Assembly (NCBI RefSeq): GCF_003426735.1
Contig: NZ_QVON01000001.1
Location: 930,001 to 994,000 of the forward strand
Reading direction: 5' to 3'
Origin: Arenibacter sp. P308M17
GTDB taxonomy: Bacteria > Bacteroidota > Bacteroidia > Flavobacteriales > Flavobacteriaceae
DNA: 64,000 nucleotides
Made by a program: the position numbers and the translations under genes. The notes under the pieces were generated by a model, which saw only the letters and a program-made list of their open reading frames with translations, searched no databases and was not told the origin of the DNA. Positions 51,674 through 61,376 of the stretch are shown piece after piece; the stretch's first letter is position 1; each line of letters begins with the position of its first letter.

Positions 51674-53560
51674 ATGCCATTCAGAAAAGTCCAAAGGTTG
51701 TTATTGTCCTTACCACTAATATGTTTATTAACTGTCCAGATTACAAGGGCCCAAGAGGGGACTAATAGTAATCTCCCGAAGCTTCAGAATCCTATAAGTG
51801 TACAATATCTTCAAAAAAAGCTAAAAAAGGCAGGACCAAAGCTGGTCTTAAACCCTAAAATTGAAAAAAATCTCATAAAGCGACTGAAAACAGATCCCGT
51901 TGTCCGGAATCTGTACAAGGCAATACAGGCCAATGCCGTTGAGATTCAAAAAGAACCACTGTTGATGAGGGAGTTGGAAGGCCGAAGGTTGCTTGATGTA
52001 TCACGGGAAATGTTGTATCGTATGAATATTTTGGGAATGGTCTATCGCATTGAAAAGGATCCGGTTATTTTAGCTCGGATAGATGAGGAACTAAAAGCCG
52101 TGTGCAATTTTTCGGACTGGAATCCATCACATTACCTCGATGTGGCAGAAATGTCGATGGCCGTTGCATTCGGCATTGATTGGGCAGGTGAGGCATTGCC
52201 TTCGAGTACTGTTGAACTGGCCAAAGTTTCGCTTATAGAGAAAGGAATCAAACCTAGTTACAATGAAAAAGGCAATACATGGTGGGTAGGAGGCAGCAAT
52301 AATTGGAATCAGGTATGCCACGGTGGTATGGTAGCGGCCTCTATAGTCACAGCCGATAAAAATCCTGAATTGGCGGCAAAGACCATCAGCAGGGCTTTGG
52401 ACAGTATGCCTCGGGCACTTGTGGCCTACGGTCCCGATGGTGTTTATCCCGAAGGGTCTACCTATTGGTCATATGGCACCTCTTTTACCGTATTCACGGC
52501 TGCTATGTTCGAAAGTGCATTTGGCACTGATTTCGGATTGGCCGCATTTCCTGCCTTTTTGGAGAGTGCCAATTTCAGATTGCTTTGCAACGCTCCGTCC
52601 GGTTGGTATTATAATTTTGCCGATTGTAGTGATAAGCGTAGCCAACAGGGCGATATTACTTTGGCTTGGTTTGCTTCCAAAACGGGCAATAAGGCTTTTT
52701 TTGAGGAAGACCGTTTTTTGGCCCCCGCCGATAATATGGGAAAATTAGGGAGGAATGCCGGTGCCGGTCTGGTATGGGTTTCTCAATATAAGGAAAAAGA
52801 GGACCAAGAAGTCCCATTGGCTTGGAAAGGTGATGGCGAAAACCCAATTGTAATCTTTAAATCCCCTACTGGGGATCCCAATCAGTACTATTTTGGAGGA
52901 AAAGGGGGTAGTGGAACGGTTAATCATGGCAATATGGATGGAGGGTCTTTCGTATTTGAACTTAACGGTGTGCGTTGGTCTATCGATACCGGAAATCAGA
53001 AATATCACACGCTCGAAGAGACCGGTTTTGATCTTTGGCATAATTGTCAGGAGTGTGATCGTTGGACGCTATTAACGAAAAATAATTTTGGGCATAGTAC
53101 TTTGAGCGTAAACGGCCAACACCATAAAGTTGATGGCAAAGCTATTTTTACCGACTTTAAGAACGGGGATCGACCAGAGGCTTCACTAGACCTTAGTGCT
53201 GTCTTTGAAGGTCAATTAAAAAGTGCGCACCGTCGATTTGTTAAGGACAGCCCAATATCATTGCTAATTGAAGACACCTTGGAGGCATCCGATTCAACGC
53301 AATTGATTACTTGGCAGCTAATTACAGTTGCCGATGTTGAGATTGTTAAAGGAGGGGCAATTCTGAGTCAAGACGGCAAACAACTGAGGTTGGAAAATTT
53401 GTCACATCCTGAAATATCGGTATCCGTGGTTTCCTTGGACCCTGCACCATTGGAATTGGATCGACAAATTGAGAACCTTAAACGTATCGAATTGCGAATT
53501 CCAGCGTATGTCATGAACAACCGAAAAACAACGCTAAGAGTACGTCTTAGCGGAGATTAA
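51674..53560 (+). CDS. Heparinase II/III-like polysaccharide lyase
   Basis: A 628-residue secreted lyase: signal (about 1-26), an alpha/alpha toroid domain (about 50-370) and a beta-sandwich C-terminal domain. Catalytic-site segments of the heparinase II/III fold are recognisable: SNNWNQVCHGG (208-218) and GPDGVYPEGSTYW (253-265), with GNMDGGSFVFELNGVRW following in the sandwich. The fold cleaves uronic-acid-containing polymers (alginate, heparin/heparan, other uronans); the subfamily and substrate cannot be fixed here. It is the enzyme of the locus, 114 bases beyond the susD stop and after a terminator, so it may have its own promoter. Confidence 0.85.
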   Translation: MPFRKVQRLLLSLPLICLLTVQITRAQEGTNSNLPKLQNPISVQYLQKKLKKAGPKLVLNPKIEKNLIKRLKTDPVVRNLYKAIQANAVEIQKEPLLMRELEGRRLLDVSREMLYRMNILGMVYRIEKDPVILARIDEELKAVCNFSDWNPSHYLDVAEMSMAVAFGIDWAGEALPSSTVELAKVSLIEKGIKPSYNEKGNTWWVGGSNNWNQVCHGGMVAASIVTADKNPELAAKTISRALDSMPRALVAYGPDGVYPEGSTYWSYGTSFTVFTAAMFESAFGTDFGLAAFPAFLESANFRLLCNAPSGWYYNFADCSDKRSQQGDITLAWFASKTGNKAFFEEDRFLAPADNMGKLGRNAGAGLVWVSQYKEKEDQEVPLAWKGDGENPIVIFKSPTGDPNQYYFGGKGGSGTVNHGNMDGGSFVFELNGVRWSIDTGNQKYHTLEETGFDLWHNCQECDRWTLLTKNNFGHSTLSVNGQHHKVDGKAIFTDFKNGDRPEASLDLSAVFEGQLKSAHRRFVKDSPISLLIEDTLEASDSTQLITWQLITVADVEIVKGGAILSQDGKQLRLENLSHPEISVSVVSLDPAPLELDRQIENLKRIELRIPAYVMNNRKTTLRVRLSGD

Positions 53561-53713
53561 GCAAAGAGTGGATTAGGGCAAAACTACTATCGGATTTCCT
53601 TTATTATTTTCCCGTTCTTAAGGAATTGGGTTTAATGCTTAGTGTCGCTATTTTCAGATAGGGTTGCTTTACCCTAGAATACCTTTACCATTTGCAAATA
53701 AAAAAGATGCACT

Positions 53714-54181
53714 TTATTTATTGCAATCCGTTTTGGTCAATGGCATGGCAGAAGTATAGCTGATATTGTTTTTGTCAACAAATGCGGTTCCGTCTTCATT
53801 TAATTCGCCATAGCCTTCAATAAGTTGGTCGGCTTTTACCAAAAAGGCTACCTCCCGTTTACTTTGGATACCTTCCGACATAAATGAGTATTCCCCAATT
53901 AGTTTATCGCCATTTAAATGTCCTGTAAAAACTCCGGAATTACGGTCCTTTCCATCCAGTGTGTATGTTAATTTCCCGGTAACCCCATTCTGAATACCAG
54001 TAATTTCAATATTTACAGTATTATTGTTGGTGTCATAGGAATAACAACCAAGTGCCAATAAGGATTGTGATTCTTTAGTGGCCATAATTTCTTTTTCTTC
54101 CTTTGTCCCTTGTTCTTTTGTTATGTTTTTACAATTCGTAAGGCCAACGGCCAATAACGATAGGATAATCAGCTTTTTCAT
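53714..54181 (-). CDS. Putative lipoprotein of unknown function
   Basis: A 155-residue protein with lipobox LTNC (Cys17). The rest is beta-rich: YSYDTNNNTVNIEITGIQNG, then KLTYTLDGKDRNSGVFTGHL and GEYSFMSEG. It ends LTKTDCNK. I do not recognise a family with confidence. It lies 7 bases after the META-domain lipoprotein gene, so they share a transcript. An envelope stress role is possible but inferred only from neighbours. Confidence 0.75.
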   Translation of the reverse strand: MKKLIILSLLAVGLTNCKNITKEQGTKEEKEIMATKESQSLLALGCYSYDTNNNTVNIEITGIQNGVTGKLTYTLDGKDRNSGVFTGHLNGDKLIGEYSFMSEGIQSKREVAFLVKADQLIEGYGELNEDGTAFVDKNNISYTSAMPLTKTDCNK

Positions 54182-54188
54182 TTTTTAT

Positions 54189-54623
54189 TTAATTTTGATC
54201 TATCAATTTTCTAAAACGCATCATAGGTACTTCACCGATCATCAAATTCAATTTTCCATCCGTATCAATTTCATACCTATCTATTTTTTTTATCGTATTT
54301 AAAAAGAAATTTTCTCCTTCACCGCAGTACATCATTGTGGTTGGTCCAGGTTCTCCAAAAGAAATTTCATTACCGTCCAGCCTGTAATCGGCCGAATAAC
54401 CATTACAGCTATTATTGCCGCTTACCGAGTTGGTTGTTTTGTTGAACGTGATTTTGGGTTTTTTGTCAGGGTACAGCCCGTTAAAGGCAATTCGGGGTCC
54501 AGAAAGGTACTCTAGTTCCCATGCGCCATTAAAAAGAGCGTCGTTTGCCATTTTTTTAGTGGATGAACAAGAAAAAATGATCAAAGCAAATATGCAAAGC
54601 GAAAGGATATTTTTTATTTTCAT
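54189..54623 (-). CDS. META-domain lipoprotein
   Basis: A 144-residue lipoprotein with lipobox FSC (Cys19) and a META (HslJ-like) domain (about 30-140). Recognisable are AWELEYLSG, the metal/structure motif SGNNSCNGYSADY and PTTMMYCGEGENFF. HslJ-like proteins are linked to novobiocin and stress tolerance in E. coli. It is first in a two-gene operon with the next lipoprotein. Confidence 0.85.
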   Translation of the reverse strand: MKIKNILSLCIFALIIFSCSSTKKMANDALFNGAWELEYLSGPRIAFNGLYPDKKPKITFNKTTNSVSGNNSCNGYSADYRLDGNEISFGEPGPTTMMYCGEGENFFLNTIKKIDRYEIDTDGKLNLMIGEVPMMRFRKLIDQN

Positions 54624-55044
54624 AATGGGAAGTTTTAAATAGTAAAATACCCATAACTATTGATACCTACAATAAAATAAACAGAATATTTTTGCAATAG
54701 GCAATGAACAATAAGCAATTAACAATTAACAATGATCAATTAATAGAGGTGTTGAGATAGGAAGTCTGATTTCGGCCAATTGCATAATATCAATTGCTTT
54801 ACCGTCTGTACTTTTGGTGCATAGGAGTGGATTAGTTTGTTTTTGGAAGGATCCAAAAGGGATTGGGCCACTTCTATATAAAAAAAATGACCAAAGTTAT
54901 GAATAAAGCATAATTTGATTGGATATATTGTATGCCCTATAATACAATTATAGGGCTATAATCCTAAACTAAGTAAATGCTCCACAGATAAGAGTACCCA
55001 CCTATACCCAATCAAATATAGAATTATAACATAAACTGAACACA
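54624..55044. other. Intergenic region, only simple repeats seen
   Basis: Contains AACAATTAACAATTAACAAT-type simple repeats (54694-54740) and a TATAATACAATTATA palindromic tract (about 54937-54951). It is the divergent region of the META and PhoD genes; no promoter consensus is clear. Confidence 0.4.
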
Positions 55045-56460
55045 ATGAAAATACGAGTATTGATTTCCTTAGGAATTTTTGCAATATTATGCGGTCCTAT
55101 CCAGGCTCAAGAAAATAATGAGCAAGTATACTTTACCAACGGATTCAAGATTGGGGAAATAACCGCTACTTCGGCAATACTATGGACCAGATTGTGCAGT
55201 TCTAAAAAACCTGTTCCTATAAAACACCAACAAAAGGGGGCTCCTTTTAGAAGCCCCATCAACTTTGACAACAATATGCCGGTATATGAAATGGACGGGG
55301 CGGTAGAAGGCTCTTTTGGACAGCTAAGATTGGAAGTGCGATCCAAGGACACCGTAATCAACACCCCATGGGAATATGTTTCGGAGTATAGGGACTTTAC
55401 CTTTAAACAAAGGATTACAGGACTAACATCCAATACGGCCTATACGCTGACCATTAGGGGCAGAAAGTCGCCCGAGGCGCCCATTGCCGAAATACAGGGA
55501 GGCTTTACCACAGCGCCCTTGGCAAATGAGGCGGTACCTGTACTTTTTACATCTTCCACTTGTCAATACTTTTGGTCTTACGACGATCCTGATAGGGGCT
55601 TTAAGATATATGATAAAATGCTGGAATTACATCCGTTGTTCCACTGCCAAACGGGAGATTATGTGTATTATGACAAACCTGGGCCTATGGCCTACAACGT
55701 TCCATTGGCGAGACATAAGTGGCACGCCATTAATTCTTGGCCTTCCCTGGTCAATTTCTACAACAATACCCCGTTGTACCTGCAAAAGGACGATCACGAT
55801 CTGTTAAAGGACGACGCCATGCCCACCTCCTCCCCATTCGGGGAACTGGGTTTTGAGGACGGGCAACTCATCTGGAACGAGCAGGCCCCGATCATGGATA
55901 AATCCTATAGGACCTTTAGATGGGGAAAGGATCTTCAGATATGGATGGTAGAGGGTAGGGATTACAGAAGTGATAATAAGGCTCCGGACGGAAAGGATAA
56001 AAGTATTTGGGGCAAGGAGCAGATTGAGTGGTTTAAAAATACGGTGGAAGCCTCGGATGCCACGTTTAAGATTCTGAGTTCTCCTACCCCCATAGTCGGT
56101 CCGGATAGGGCCAAGGGAAAAACGGACAACCATTCCAATATGTCGTTTAAAACAGAGGGCGATTGGTTGCGGCAATACCTATCCGAGCAGAAAATGTTCG
56201 TGATCAATGGGGACAGGCATTGGCAGTATGTATCGGTTGATCCGGATACAGGCCTAATGGAGTTTAGTCAGGGACCATCCAGCGACTCCCATGCCCAGGG
56301 ATGGGATCCTAATGACAAACGCACGGAGCACAGGTTCCTTAGGGTAAAGGGTGGTTTTTTGGCTGTAAAAGTATATAGGGAAAAGAACATACCGCAAATT
56401 GAATTCTTACATTACGATGTGGAAGGAAATATCGTGAATAGGGAGGTTTTGGGAAGATAG
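55045..56460 (+). CDS. PhoD-family alkaline phosphatase/phosphodiesterase
   Basis: A 471-residue secreted metallophosphoesterase of the PhoD family: signal (about 1-21), N-terminal Fn3-like domain (about 25-155), then the catalytic domain. Typical motifs are seen in order: TCQYFW, QTGDYVYYDKPGP, DDHDLLKDDAMP and NGDRHWQY. PhoD enzymes release phosphate from phosphodiesters with Fe/Ca at the active site. It is monocistronic. Confidence 0.9.
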   Translation: MKIRVLISLGIFAILCGPIQAQENNEQVYFTNGFKIGEITATSAILWTRLCSSKKPVPIKHQQKGAPFRSPINFDNNMPVYEMDGAVEGSFGQLRLEVRSKDTVINTPWEYVSEYRDFTFKQRITGLTSNTAYTLTIRGRKSPEAPIAEIQGGFTTAPLANEAVPVLFTSSTCQYFWSYDDPDRGFKIYDKMLELHPLFHCQTGDYVYYDKPGPMAYNVPLARHKWHAINSWPSLVNFYNNTPLYLQKDDHDLLKDDAMPTSSPFGELGFEDGQLIWNEQAPIMDKSYRTFRWGKDLQIWMVEGRDYRSDNKAPDGKDKSIWGKEQIEWFKNTVEASDATFKILSSPTPIVGPDRAKGKTDNHSNMSFKTEGDWLRQYLSEQKMFVINGDRHWQYVSVDPDTGLMEFSQGPSSDSHAQGWDPNDKRTEHRFLRVKGGFLAVKVYREKNIPQIEFLHYDVEGNIVNREVLGR

Positions 56461-56669
56461 AAGTTAGATGTTAGTATTATTGAGATGCTAGATGTTAGAT
56501 ATTAGAATTGAGACATTAGAAGTTTTGCTATCCAGGCATTTATGGTATTAAATATCCAATTATATTATTTCAAAGATCAAACGGGAATGGATACATTGAT
56601 CAAAGGGGGGACGGATACATTGTTGTCCACCTTTTATAGGTGTAAAGGGCTTGGTCGTAAACTTCGTTT
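56461..56669. other. Short spacer with TTAGATGTTAG repeats
   Basis: AGTTAGATGTTAG (56461-56473) and AGATGTTAGATATTAG (56487-56506) are imperfect direct repeats. No terminator for either convergent gene is evident. Confidence 0.35.
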
Positions 56670-57059
56670 TTATGGGCGGCATGTTTTTTGTATATTATTT
56701 ATTTTCATGATAATATGTTCAATAATATCCAATCTCTCTTCCAATTTTAAACGGACATTATTTTTTTTCTTAAGATCATGGTCCGTTAAGACAATATGTA
56801 CATGGGGTTCGACGTCTATGTTCTTCAGGCATTCTTTGGCACATTGAAGGGGACATCCGTCAACTACAATTATTGGCCTGTTCGACCTGGCCTTTTTAAC
56901 AAGTGATTTAACTTTTCCACCTACTCCGGCTATGCAGGACATTTCGGCGATACCATCGGAATTGATTTTTATGGCAATATCGTTTGCCAATTGGGCCACA
57001 TTGCTACAACCGGAACAGGAATAAATAAATGGTAGATTATTTTTCTTTTGATTTTCCAT
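56670..57059 (-). CDS. DGC-domain putative zinc/metal-binding protein
   Basis: A 129-residue protein of the DGC family. Cysteine clusters are visible: YSCSGCSNVAQLAND (14-28), SCIAGVGG and DGCPLQCAKECL. The invariant DGC triplet that names the family is present. Function is unknown; metal binding by these cysteines is expected. It lies 36 bases downstream of nadB on the same strand, so it probably shares the nadAB transcript. Confidence 0.88.
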   Translation of the reverse strand: MENQKKNNLPFIYSCSGCSNVAQLANDIAIKINSDGIAEMSCIAGVGGKVKSLVKKARSNRPIIVVDGCPLQCAKECLKNIDVEPHVHIVLTDHDLKKKNNVRLKLEERLDIIEHIIMKINNIQKTCRP

Positions 57060-57095
57060 TATCAGTACCTTATATTAAATATTATTGGTTATAAT

Positions 57096-58685
57096 TCATA
57101 GTAGATTCTTAAAGGGATTATCCGTATTTATTTGGGCATTGTCCAAATTATAATAGCCGCCCTTGTTTTGTTTTCGTTCCAGGGATTGATGAATAATCAA
57201 ATGGGCTACGTTCACCATATTTCTCAATTCACAGAGCCTGGTGTTTATTTTTGTGTTCTTATAAAGTTCCTCCACCTCTTTGTAGATCAGATCAAGATGT
57301 CGGGCAGCTTTTGTCAATCGACTATTGCTGCGAACAATGCCCACATAATCCCTCATAAGGTGCTGCAGCCGTTCCAAGTTGTGTTGGATCAGGATATATT
57401 CTTTGGGAATACTTGTTCCCTCATCGTTCCATTCGGGAATATTCGTGCAATTGGGATCTAATGGATGTGTGGCGTGGTATTCAAAAATATTATGTGCGTA
57501 AACCAAGGCTTCCAATAAGGAATTGGAAGCCAGTCTGTTGGCTCCGTGCAATCCCGTTCTTGAACATTCACCGCAGGCAAAAAGGTTGGCCACCGTGGTC
57601 TGTCCGTTCTTATCCACAACGATACCGCCACATAGGTAATGCGAAGCCGGAACAACAGGGATCCAGTCTTTTTCAATATCAATATGATGGGTTAAACATT
57701 CTTGGTAAATAGTTGGAAAATGATTTTTGAAATCTGCAATATCCAAGTGGGTGCAATCCAAGAAGACCATTTTGTCCCCTGATTTTTTCAACTCGGCGTC
57801 AATGCATTGGGATACGATATCCCTGGATGCCAATTCCGCCCTTTCGTCATAGTCGGGCATAAATCTATGGCCTCTTTTATTTCGAAGTACCGCACCGAAG
57901 CCCCTTACCGCTTCGGAAATTAGAAATGAGCGCCCATTCTTACTGTTATAAAGGGCCGTAGGGTGAAATTGCACAAACTCCATATCCTTAATTTCGGCCT
58001 TGGCCCTATAGGCCATGGCTATACCATCTCCGGTTGCTACCGTAGGATTGGTAGTATGACCGTATATCTTACCGATACCCCCTGATGCCAATACTGTTCT
58101 ATCTGCCTTAATGGCGATGATGTTCCCTGTCCTTTGATCCAAGACATAAGCCCCGTAGCAGCTAATTTTATTTGGATCCGAAAATCCAAGTTGATGTTCC
58201 GTAATCAGGTCCATGGCAAAATGATAGGACAAAACAGTGATATTTGGCAATTTATGAACTTGTTGCAATAATACCCGCTCTACTTCCAACCCGGTAATAT
58301 CCTTATGGTGCACAACACGGCATTCCGAATGTCCACCTTCCAGTCCTAAATCCAATTTACCGGATTCATTTACATCAAAACTGGCCCCCCAAGTTATTAA
58401 ATCCTCAAGCCGTTTCGGACCTTCCACAATGACCATTTTTACTACGGCCTCATCACATAGTCCGTCTCCCGCCAACAAAGTATCTTCTATATGATTCCGA
58501 AAGGAATCTTCTTCCAAGTCCATTACTGCCGCAACACCGCCCTGGGCATATTTGGTATTGGATTCCTGTTCATCTGCCTTAGTGACTATGGTTACGGCCT
58601 TATTGGGAAACCTTGTGGCAATTTTTACGGCGTAGGTCAATCCTGCAACTCCCGAGCCTATAACAAGATAATTTGCATGTATCAT
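57096..58685 (-). CDS. nadB: L-aspartate oxidase
   Basis: NadB oxidises L-aspartate to iminoaspartate with FAD, the first step of NAD synthesis de novo. At 529 residues it has the usual length. The FAD motif VIGSGVAGLTYAV is at 7-19, QGGVAAV in the 40s, and FVQFHPTALY and GLHGANRLASNSLLEALVYA match the family. nadA ends one base upstream of its ATG, so the two are coupled. No nadC is in this window. Confidence 0.97.
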   Translation of the reverse strand: MIHANYLVIGSGVAGLTYAVKIATRFPNKAVTIVTKADEQESNTKYAQGGVAAVMDLEEDSFRNHIEDTLLAGDGLCDEAVVKMVIVEGPKRLEDLITWGASFDVNESGKLDLGLEGGHSECRVVHHKDITGLEVERVLLQQVHKLPNITVLSYHFAMDLITEHQLGFSDPNKISCYGAYVLDQRTGNIIAIKADRTVLASGGIGKIYGHTTNPTVATGDGIAMAYRAKAEIKDMEFVQFHPTALYNSKNGRSFLISEAVRGFGAVLRNKRGHRFMPDYDERAELASRDIVSQCIDAELKKSGDKMVFLDCTHLDIADFKNHFPTIYQECLTHHIDIEKDWIPVVPASHYLCGGIVVDKNGQTTVANLFACGECSRTGLHGANRLASNSLLEALVYAHNIFEYHATHPLDPNCTNIPEWNDEGTSIPKEYILIQHNLERLQHLMRDYVGIVRSNSRLTKAARHLDLIYKEVEELYKNTKINTRLCELRNMVNVAHLIIHQSLERKQNKGGYYNLDNAQINTDNPFKNLL

Positions 58686-58686
58686 T

Positions 58687-59613
58687 TCATTTAGATAATT
58701 CCAGCATTCTTTGAATTGGTTGCAGTGCGCGTAACCTTATGTCCTCTTGTACTTCAATATGTGGTCTTTCATTTAAAAGACAATCATATAGTTTTTGAAG
58801 GGTATTTACTTTCATAAAGGCGCATTCACTACAGGCACAGGTATTGTCTTCCTCTGCAGGTGCCGGAATAAGAACGGTATTAGGGACCTCTAGTTGCATT
58901 TTGTGCAATATGCCTGCTTCCGTGGCCACAATGTACTGTTCCTCGGGACGGTTCTTTACATAATTGATCATACCGGCAGTGGAGCCAATGTAGGTGGCAA
59001 GTTCCAAGATGTGCTCCTCAGATTCGGGATGGGCAATTATTTTCGATTCGGGATAGGTCTTGTATAGGGCCAACAATTTATCTACGGAAAAAGCTTCATG
59101 TACTAGACAGGAACCATTCCAAAGCAATAGGTCCCTTCCTGTTTTTTTACTTATGTAGCGACCCAGATTTTTGTCGGGCGCAAAAATAATCGGTCTGTCC
59201 TTTGGTACCGACTCCACTATTTTTAGGGCATTGGAGGAAGTACAGACAATGTCGCTCATTGCTTTAATTTCTGCAGAGCAATTAATATAAGTAATGACCA
59301 AATGCTCCGGGTGCGATTTTATGAATTTAGAAAAGGAATCGGGCGGACAGGAATCGGCCAATGAACAGCCTGCACTTAAGTCGGGCAACAGTACTTTTTT
59401 AGTTGGATTTAGGATTTTTGCAGTCTCTGCCATAAAATGTACCCCGGCAAATACAATTATTGATGCATTGGTATCCGCTGCCTTTTGTGAAAGCCCCAAA
59501 CTATCACCAACGTAATCGGCTATTTTTTGTATTTCATCACGTTGGTAGTAGTGCGCGAGAATTATGGCATTTTTTTCAAGTCTCAGTGCGTTTATGCCCT
59601 CTATTAAATCCAT
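58687..59613 (-). CDS. nadA: Quinolinate synthase A
   Basis: NadA condenses iminoaspartate with dihydroxyacetone phosphate to quinolinate using an oxygen-sensitive [4Fe-4S] cluster. It has 308 residues. The substrate motif [10 protein letters not shown] is at 20-29. Cluster ligands are expected among C83 (AGCSLAD), C169 (WNGSCLVHE) and one of the Cys in [10 protein letters not shown] (259-264). It is the first gene of the nadA-nadB-DGC block. Confidence 0.97.
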   Translation of the reverse strand: MDLIEGINALRLEKNAIILAHYYQRDEIQKIADYVGDSLGLSQKAADTNASIIVFAGVHFMAETAKILNPTKKVLLPDLSAGCSLADSCPPDSFSKFIKSHPEHLVITYINCSAEIKAMSDIVCTSSNALKIVESVPKDRPIIFAPDKNLGRYISKKTGRDLLLWNGSCLVHEAFSVDKLLALYKTYPESKIIAHPESEEHILELATYIGSTAGMINYVKNRPEEQYIVATEAGILHKMQLEVPNTVLIPAPAEEDNTCACSECAFMKVNTLQKLYDCLLNERPHIEVQEDIRLRALQPIQRMLELSK

Positions 59614-60223
59614 ATGTTCAGAAGCAATTTTGAGCCGAAAAAGGTAGGTCTATGGATCAAGCCAGAAAATGATAAATGTCATTGAAATCTATAATAATCT
59701 GCAAAAAGCACCATTATCGGATCAGTTTCGAAGCCAATCTCTTTCCTCTCCAAGTCACAAATATGATGTTTTCAAGTGGACAATTATCCTGCTATAGCGG
59801 TTATATGTTGGATTTGGTTAGTTTACTGGTAGACTAATAAAGTTCCTTAGCATTAATCTCCTATCCCCCTAATAATTTGGTTTTTCCGGTATTTGTCCCT
59901 GAAATAAAAGCAGTAATTGAACTATTAAACGGAACTGATCCCAATAGTCTGATAATTCAAGTTTTGAATTGGTAAATTACTAGGTGAGATACCTTATTTT
60001 ATCTAAAAACATTTATTATTTATTGTTTATCAATAAATATTAAATATATTTGTAGGCTAAGAAAATTTACGTACCCATTATGAAACGAGCATGACCAAAA
60101 TTTGGTCGCCAGCCCGAAAGATTCATTCTGGCGGGCAAACCCAAATAAAGATATGCGAATTACACCCGCCTGAACGATGTATTCGGGCAGGTATGACCGC
60201 TGAAAAACAATAAATATCTACAT
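59614..60223. other. 610-base spacer with a promoter and leader palindromes
   Basis: 59614-60020 shows no feature beyond AT-rich sequence. A promoter (60023-60052) precedes the DUF2975 gene. Its leader holds a five-codon frame at 60079-60093 (MKRA-stop) that matches the start of the gene itself (MKRAS), and GC-rich palindromes (CGCCAG...CTGGCG at 60109-60136, CCCGCCTGAA...TTCGGGCAGG in 60165-60191). Confidence 0.5.
60023..60052 (+). promoter_or_regulatory. Promoter of the DUF2975/HTH operon
   Basis: TTG (60023-60025), a 19-base spacer and TATATTTG (60045-60052) match the Bacteroidota pattern well. The leader to the gene at 60224 would be about 165 bases. Confidence 0.65.
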
Positions 60224-60703
60224 ATGAAAAGAGCTTCAATACTATTTCTTCGGGCAGTCATTGTGCTTATCGGTATGGTGGCACTTTTTATTTTGATTCG
60301 GTTTCCATTGACCGAGGGAAGGGCGGTTAACTTGGATCTGTTCAGTATTTATTTGGATCCCTTCATCCTTTATGGATATGTCTCGTCGATCGCTTTTTTT
60401 GTGGCCTTGTACAAGGCATTCAAATTACTTGGAAATATCGCACAGGATAAATTGTTTACCTTAAACTCGATAAGGACTTTAAGAAGTATAAAATATTGTG
60501 CCATCCTTTTGAGTATTTTAATTTTGATTGCGGGACTGTCCATAGTGATATTTCATAATCCAGAAGACGATGCCGCTGGTTTTCTTTCCATGTGTATTAT
60601 AACCATTTTTATTTCTATCACCGTGGCCATCGCATTGGCAGTACTTGAAAAAATATTGCGGAATGCCGTAGATATGAAATCCGAAAATGACCTAACCATA
60701 TAA
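60224..60703 (+). CDS. DUF2975 membrane protein
   Basis: A 159-residue inner-membrane protein of the DUF2975 family, with four helices (about 8-26, 40-60, 88-108, 118-140). Function is unknown. Genes of this family often sit with a small Xre/YozG-like regulator, as here 3 bases downstream. The combination suggests a self-regulating membrane module, which is inference. Confidence 0.85.
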   Translation: MKRASILFLRAVIVLIGMVALFILIRFPLTEGRAVNLDLFSIYLDPFILYGYVSSIAFFVALYKAFKLLGNIAQDKLFTLNSIRTLRSIKYCAILLSILILIAGLSIVIFHNPEDDAAGFLSMCIITIFISITVAIALAVLEKILRNAVDMKSENDLTI

Positions 60704-60706
60704 GCT

Positions 60707-60922
60707 ATGCCAATTATTGTAAACTTGGATGTGATGATGGCAAAGCGAAAAATGTCGCTCAATGAACTGTCGGACAAAGTGGGTCTGACCCTATCCAACC
60801 TGTCTATTTTAAAAACGGGGAAGGCAAAGGCCATTCGCTTTACCACTTTGGAAGCGGTTTGTAGTGTATTGGAATGCCAGCCGGGCGACCTATTGGAATA
60901 TATTGCTGAGGAAGGGAAATAA
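60707..60922 (+). CDS. Small Xre-family HTH regulator (YozG-like)
   Basis: A 71-residue DNA-binding protein consisting only of an HTH: AKRKMSLNELSDKVGLTLSN (12-31), with recognition helix LSNLSILKTGKAKAIRF and ECQPGDLLEY at the end, typical of the YozG/YdaS-like set. It is the second gene of the DUF2975 operon and probably regulates it. Confidence 0.88.
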   Translation: MPIIVNLDVMMAKRKMSLNELSDKVGLTLSNLSILKTGKAKAIRFTTLEAVCSVLECQPGDLLEYIAEEGK

Positions 60923-61376
60923 ACCAACGGGCAACAGCAGTAGCCGTTGTACAGACTTTAATCTAAATAATGTAAATGACAAAATTGGCCTATTGGGGTC
61001 ACTTGGTTTTTGTGCGGGCCAGGACTGTCTTTTTATCTGGTTGAAGGTTAAAATTTTGCTCCCGGTGGTTATTGGGATTCGTATCTATAAACGTTGGTTA
61101 TCCACAGTAGGCAGTGGCAGTTTACAGTTAGCAAAAAAATAGATTTCACTGCTTATGTCCAAGGTATCATCCAGTCTTTGTCAAAGAATTTTATTCTGTT
61201 CCAAAAATACCTGCTTACCGCTAAGGCAGGTATTTAATTTCATAGTTTAGTTTATAGGGGAATAAATCCTTAAATTGGGTTGCATTGGAAGGGATCAATT
61301 TCCATAACATGCCAAGGTTAGAAGGGGAGGGCATGAAAAAATATGCCGATCCTTAATAAATTAGAAAATTGAATTT
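60923..61376. repeat. Gene-free spacer with a dispersed repeat
   Basis: 61063-61257 matches 44895-45090 (see that entry), and less well 26851-26971. The remaining 61258-61376 is the leader of the isomerase-like gene, without an obvious promoter. Confidence 0.65.

Noticed and set aside
56542-56847. 101-codon plus-strand frame before/over the DGC gene
   Set aside because: Overlaps the clearly real DGC gene in antisense and has no family features.
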